A DNA stretch of 64,000 nucleotides from Methanolinea sp. (GTDB lineage Archaea; Halobacteriota; Methanomicrobia; Methanomicrobiales; Methanospirillaceae), in the NCBI GenBank assembly GCA_018262855.1, contig JADFDO010000012.1, positions 1-64,000 on the forward strand, read 5' to 3'. Position 1 is the stretch's first letter; the number at the start of each line of letters is the position of its first letter. The position numbers and the translations under genes were made by a program. The notes beneath the pieces were generated by a model. That model was not told where the DNA came from. It did not search any database and saw only the letters and a program-made list of their open reading frames with translations. Shown here piece by piece: positions 62,655-64,000 of the stretch.

Positions 62655-63275
62655 TCACGGTGCCAGCAAGAACGCGGATGCAAGGTAATAGGACCCGAAG
62701 ATCATCAGAAAGAGCCCGCACACCCGCAGGACCCAGGTATACATACGTTCATCGAATATCTTCCTGCCCTGGTGGATGCTTGCAGAAACAACGGTATACC
62801 ACCCGAAGTCTGCCAGCCAGTGTCCTGCAAGGAACGCAACCGCAAAGTAGAGTGCATTCTGCGCCGCAGTGAGGAGAAGTGCACTGCCGACAGTCAGCCA
62901 CCACATCCAGAAATAGGGATTTGCAATACTTGTGAGGAACCCGGCAAGGTATGGATTTGCAACTACGGATTCTGCTTTTCCTTCAGGGATAGCACTCCCT
63001 GCACTTCGCAAGGTCAGGATCCCGAACACGAGGAGGGCGGTTCCCCCGATGACGGCAATCACAGTTGAATATTGCCCGGATATTCCAATCGATCCGATAC
63101 CAAGAATGATAAGGACAAAGATACACGCCTCCACAAAGGCGTGGCCCGCAGATATTCGGAGACCTGTTGCCCACCCTCCGCGGACTGATGCGTTGATGGT
63201 TGCCACGAGCGTGGGACCGGGAACGAGCGCACCGGTAAGTCCTATCATGAGGCCAAGGAGGAAGGTCTGGATCAC
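62655..63275 (-). CDS. LysE-family exporter
   Basis: A 206-residue membrane protein with six helices, beginning FLLGLMIGLTGALVPGPTLVATINASVRGGWATGL, the hallmark of LysE/RhtB amino-acid exporters, and later AGFLTSIANPYFWMWW. Probable export of amino acids or small cations; substrate not predictable. The GTG start at 63275 overlaps the TGA of a weak upstream frame as GTGA. Confidence 0.93.
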   Translation of the reverse strand: MIQTFLLGLMIGLTGALVPGPTLVATINASVRGGWATGLRISAGHAFVEACIFVLIILGIGSIGISGQYSTVIAVIGGTALLVFGILTLRSAGSAIPEGKAESVVANPYLAGFLTSIANPYFWMWWLTVGSALLLTAAQNALYFAVAFLAGHWLADFGWYTVVSASIHQGRKIFDERMYTWVLRVCGLFLMIFGSYYLASAFLLAP

Positions 63276-63541
63276 GGGATCCCTCTTTGATTGTGAATTA
63301 GGTGCTCATCGGTAATGTGATATCCTATCCGGTACGACCCGGTGGGAACGCCTTTTAATGGGAGAAGGATTGCATTTCCGGGTAGAGATGGTTGAGAATT
63401 TTTTTTGCCTTTCCGGCGATCCGAGCCTTTCAGGGTGACTATATCTATGGTATGCTCAACCAATGTACTATTCAACCATACACAGGCCCCGGCGGACTCT
63501 TTCGCATGCGGGGCATCATTGGTGATTGTTCCTGGATACAA
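63272..63541 (-). CDS. Uncertain small protein overlapping the LysE start
   Basis: A 89-residue frame from a TTG at 63541 to a TGA that overlaps the LysE GTG. It has a mostly beta pattern with ACVWLNSTL, NAILLPLKG and PTGSYRIGYHI, similar in flavour to CopC-like or PEGA-like domains, but no family is recognised. The overlap suggests coupling to LysE; the opposite-strand uracil glycosylase start lies only 26 bp away. Weak call. Confidence 0.3.
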   Translation of the reverse strand: MYPGTITNDAPHAKESAGACVWLNSTLVEHTIDIVTLKGSDRRKGKKNSQPSLPGNAILLPLKGVPTGSYRIGYHITDEHLIHNQRGIP

Positions 63542-63567
63542 GAGAGAGAGACACCCTGAAAACCGCG

Positions 63568-64000
63568 ATGGAACGCCTTGCAAAGGAGATCGAGACCTGT
63601 AGTGCATGCAACCTTTCAGGTTCACGGACTAGGACTGTCCCGGGGGAGGGACCGGTTCCCTGCCGGATCATGCTGATCGGTGAAGGCCCCGGCAAGAAGG
63701 AGGACGAGACCGGGAGGCCGTTTGTGGGTCGTGCAGGAACAATACTCTCCACTCTCCTGTCAGATATCGGACTCTCCCGCGAGGAGGTCTTCATCACGAG
63801 CGTGGTAAAATGCCGGCCCCCGAAAAACCGCACCCCGGGAAGGGAAGAGATCGCATCCTGCATCCCTTTTCTGCATACGCAGATCGAGATCCTTTCGCCT
63901 GAAGCCATTGTCACCATGGGGAGGGTTGCCTCTGCTGCGGTATTCGAGATGTTCGAGATTCAGTTCCCGTCGTTCAAAGAGGTCCGGGGCAGGGCATTTC
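63568..64000 (+). CDS. Uracil-DNA glycosylase, family 4/5, cut by the right edge
   Basis: The first 144 residues of a [4Fe-4S] uracil-DNA glycosylase. Cluster cysteines C11 and C14 are in CSACNL; the family motif GEGPGKKEDETGRPFVGRAG is at about 38-57; VVKCRPPKNRTP follows, with the third cluster cysteine (VVKC), and MGRVASAAVF near the edge. The remaining cysteine and the C-terminal HPS motif lie beyond the window. It removes uracil from deaminated DNA. Start is ATG at 63568. Confidence 0.93.
   Translation, partial: MERLAKEIETCSACNLSGSRTRTVPGEGPVPCRIMLIGEGPGKKEDETGRPFVGRAGTILSTLLSDIGLSREEVFITSVVKCRPPKNRTPGREEIASCIPFLHTQIEILSPEAIVTMGRVASAAVFEMFEIQFPSFKEVRGRAF

Noticed and set aside
1-64000. 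CRISPR arrays, transposases, integrases, rRNA genes
   Set aside because: No regularly spaced repeats, no transposase or integrase motifs and no rRNA-like sequence were seen on either strand.

Overview
The window looks like chromosomal DNA of a methanogenic archaeon of the order Methanomicrobiales, possibly Methanoregulaceae. The supporting content is a Ni-sirohydrochlorin a,c-diamide synthase (coenzyme F430 pathway), a Sep-tRNA:Cys-tRNA synthase with all three family cysteines, a formate channel, archaeal PolB, an Mre11-Rad50-NurA-HerA set, an AglB oligosaccharyltransferase, and surface proteins with the TTNLP-type domain common in this order. Genes are GC-rich and tightly packed, with many 1-23 nt overlaps and several GTG or TTG starts. 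I found no rRNA, tRNA, CRISPR array, insertion sequence or prophage. The genus assignment is inference.

Layout. 0-7.2 kb: an ABC-2 exporter (divergent ATPase, a permease fused to a PrsW-like protease domain, a second permease), a zinc-ribbon/RDD membrane protein and a sensor SpoIIE-type phosphatase. 7.2-17.6 kb: metabolic and core genes, namely a two-domain PPK2 phosphotransferase overlapping ilvD, cfbB, DNA polymerase B, a malate dehydrogenase and pyrD-pyrK. 17.6-23.4 kb: fdhC, two uncharacterised membrane proteins, a ClC channel with CBS domains and a GrpB-family protein. 23.5-29.1 kb: an accessory cell-surface locus with three proteins sharing a beta-sandwich domain, one carrying a large beta-propeller, around a DUF2178-like/XRE pair. 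29.2-34.1 kb: small enzymes (VOC, AlkZ-like winged-helix protein, Fe-S protein, flavodoxin-fold oxidoreductase, GNAT-YoaP, DUF3795-like).

34.1-40.4 kb: the DNA-end resection operon mre11-rad50-nurA-herA. 40.6-43.4 kb: a 61-residue ORF overlapping the SepCysS gene, then on the other strand a class I glutamine amidotransferase overlapping a diphthine-ammonia ligase. 43.5-47.5 kb: a peptide-export-like cassette (PF14907 nucleotidyltransferase, ABC exporter, PqqD-like protein) without a recognisable maturase. 47.7-54.9 kb: AglB, an MFS exporter, a DUF1848 protein with a small partner, and a NERD-membrane-CAP fusion. 55-64 kb: ThiI, a DUF2150/DUF5814-like pair, DUF2703, a slipin, a Trm5-like methyltransferase, a UbiA-family prenyltransferase behind a striking tandem operator, a DUF1724-type regulator, a LysE exporter and the start of a family 4/5 uracil-DNA glycosylase cut by the right edge.

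The best leads for undescribed biology are the amidotransferase-DPH6 pair, the NERD-CAP fusion, the PqqD/ABC/nucleotidyltransferase cassette, the permease-PrsW fusion, the SepCysS-coupled small protein and the tandem ATTCAT-N7-ATGAAT sites. All functional statements come from reading motifs by eye; no database search was run.
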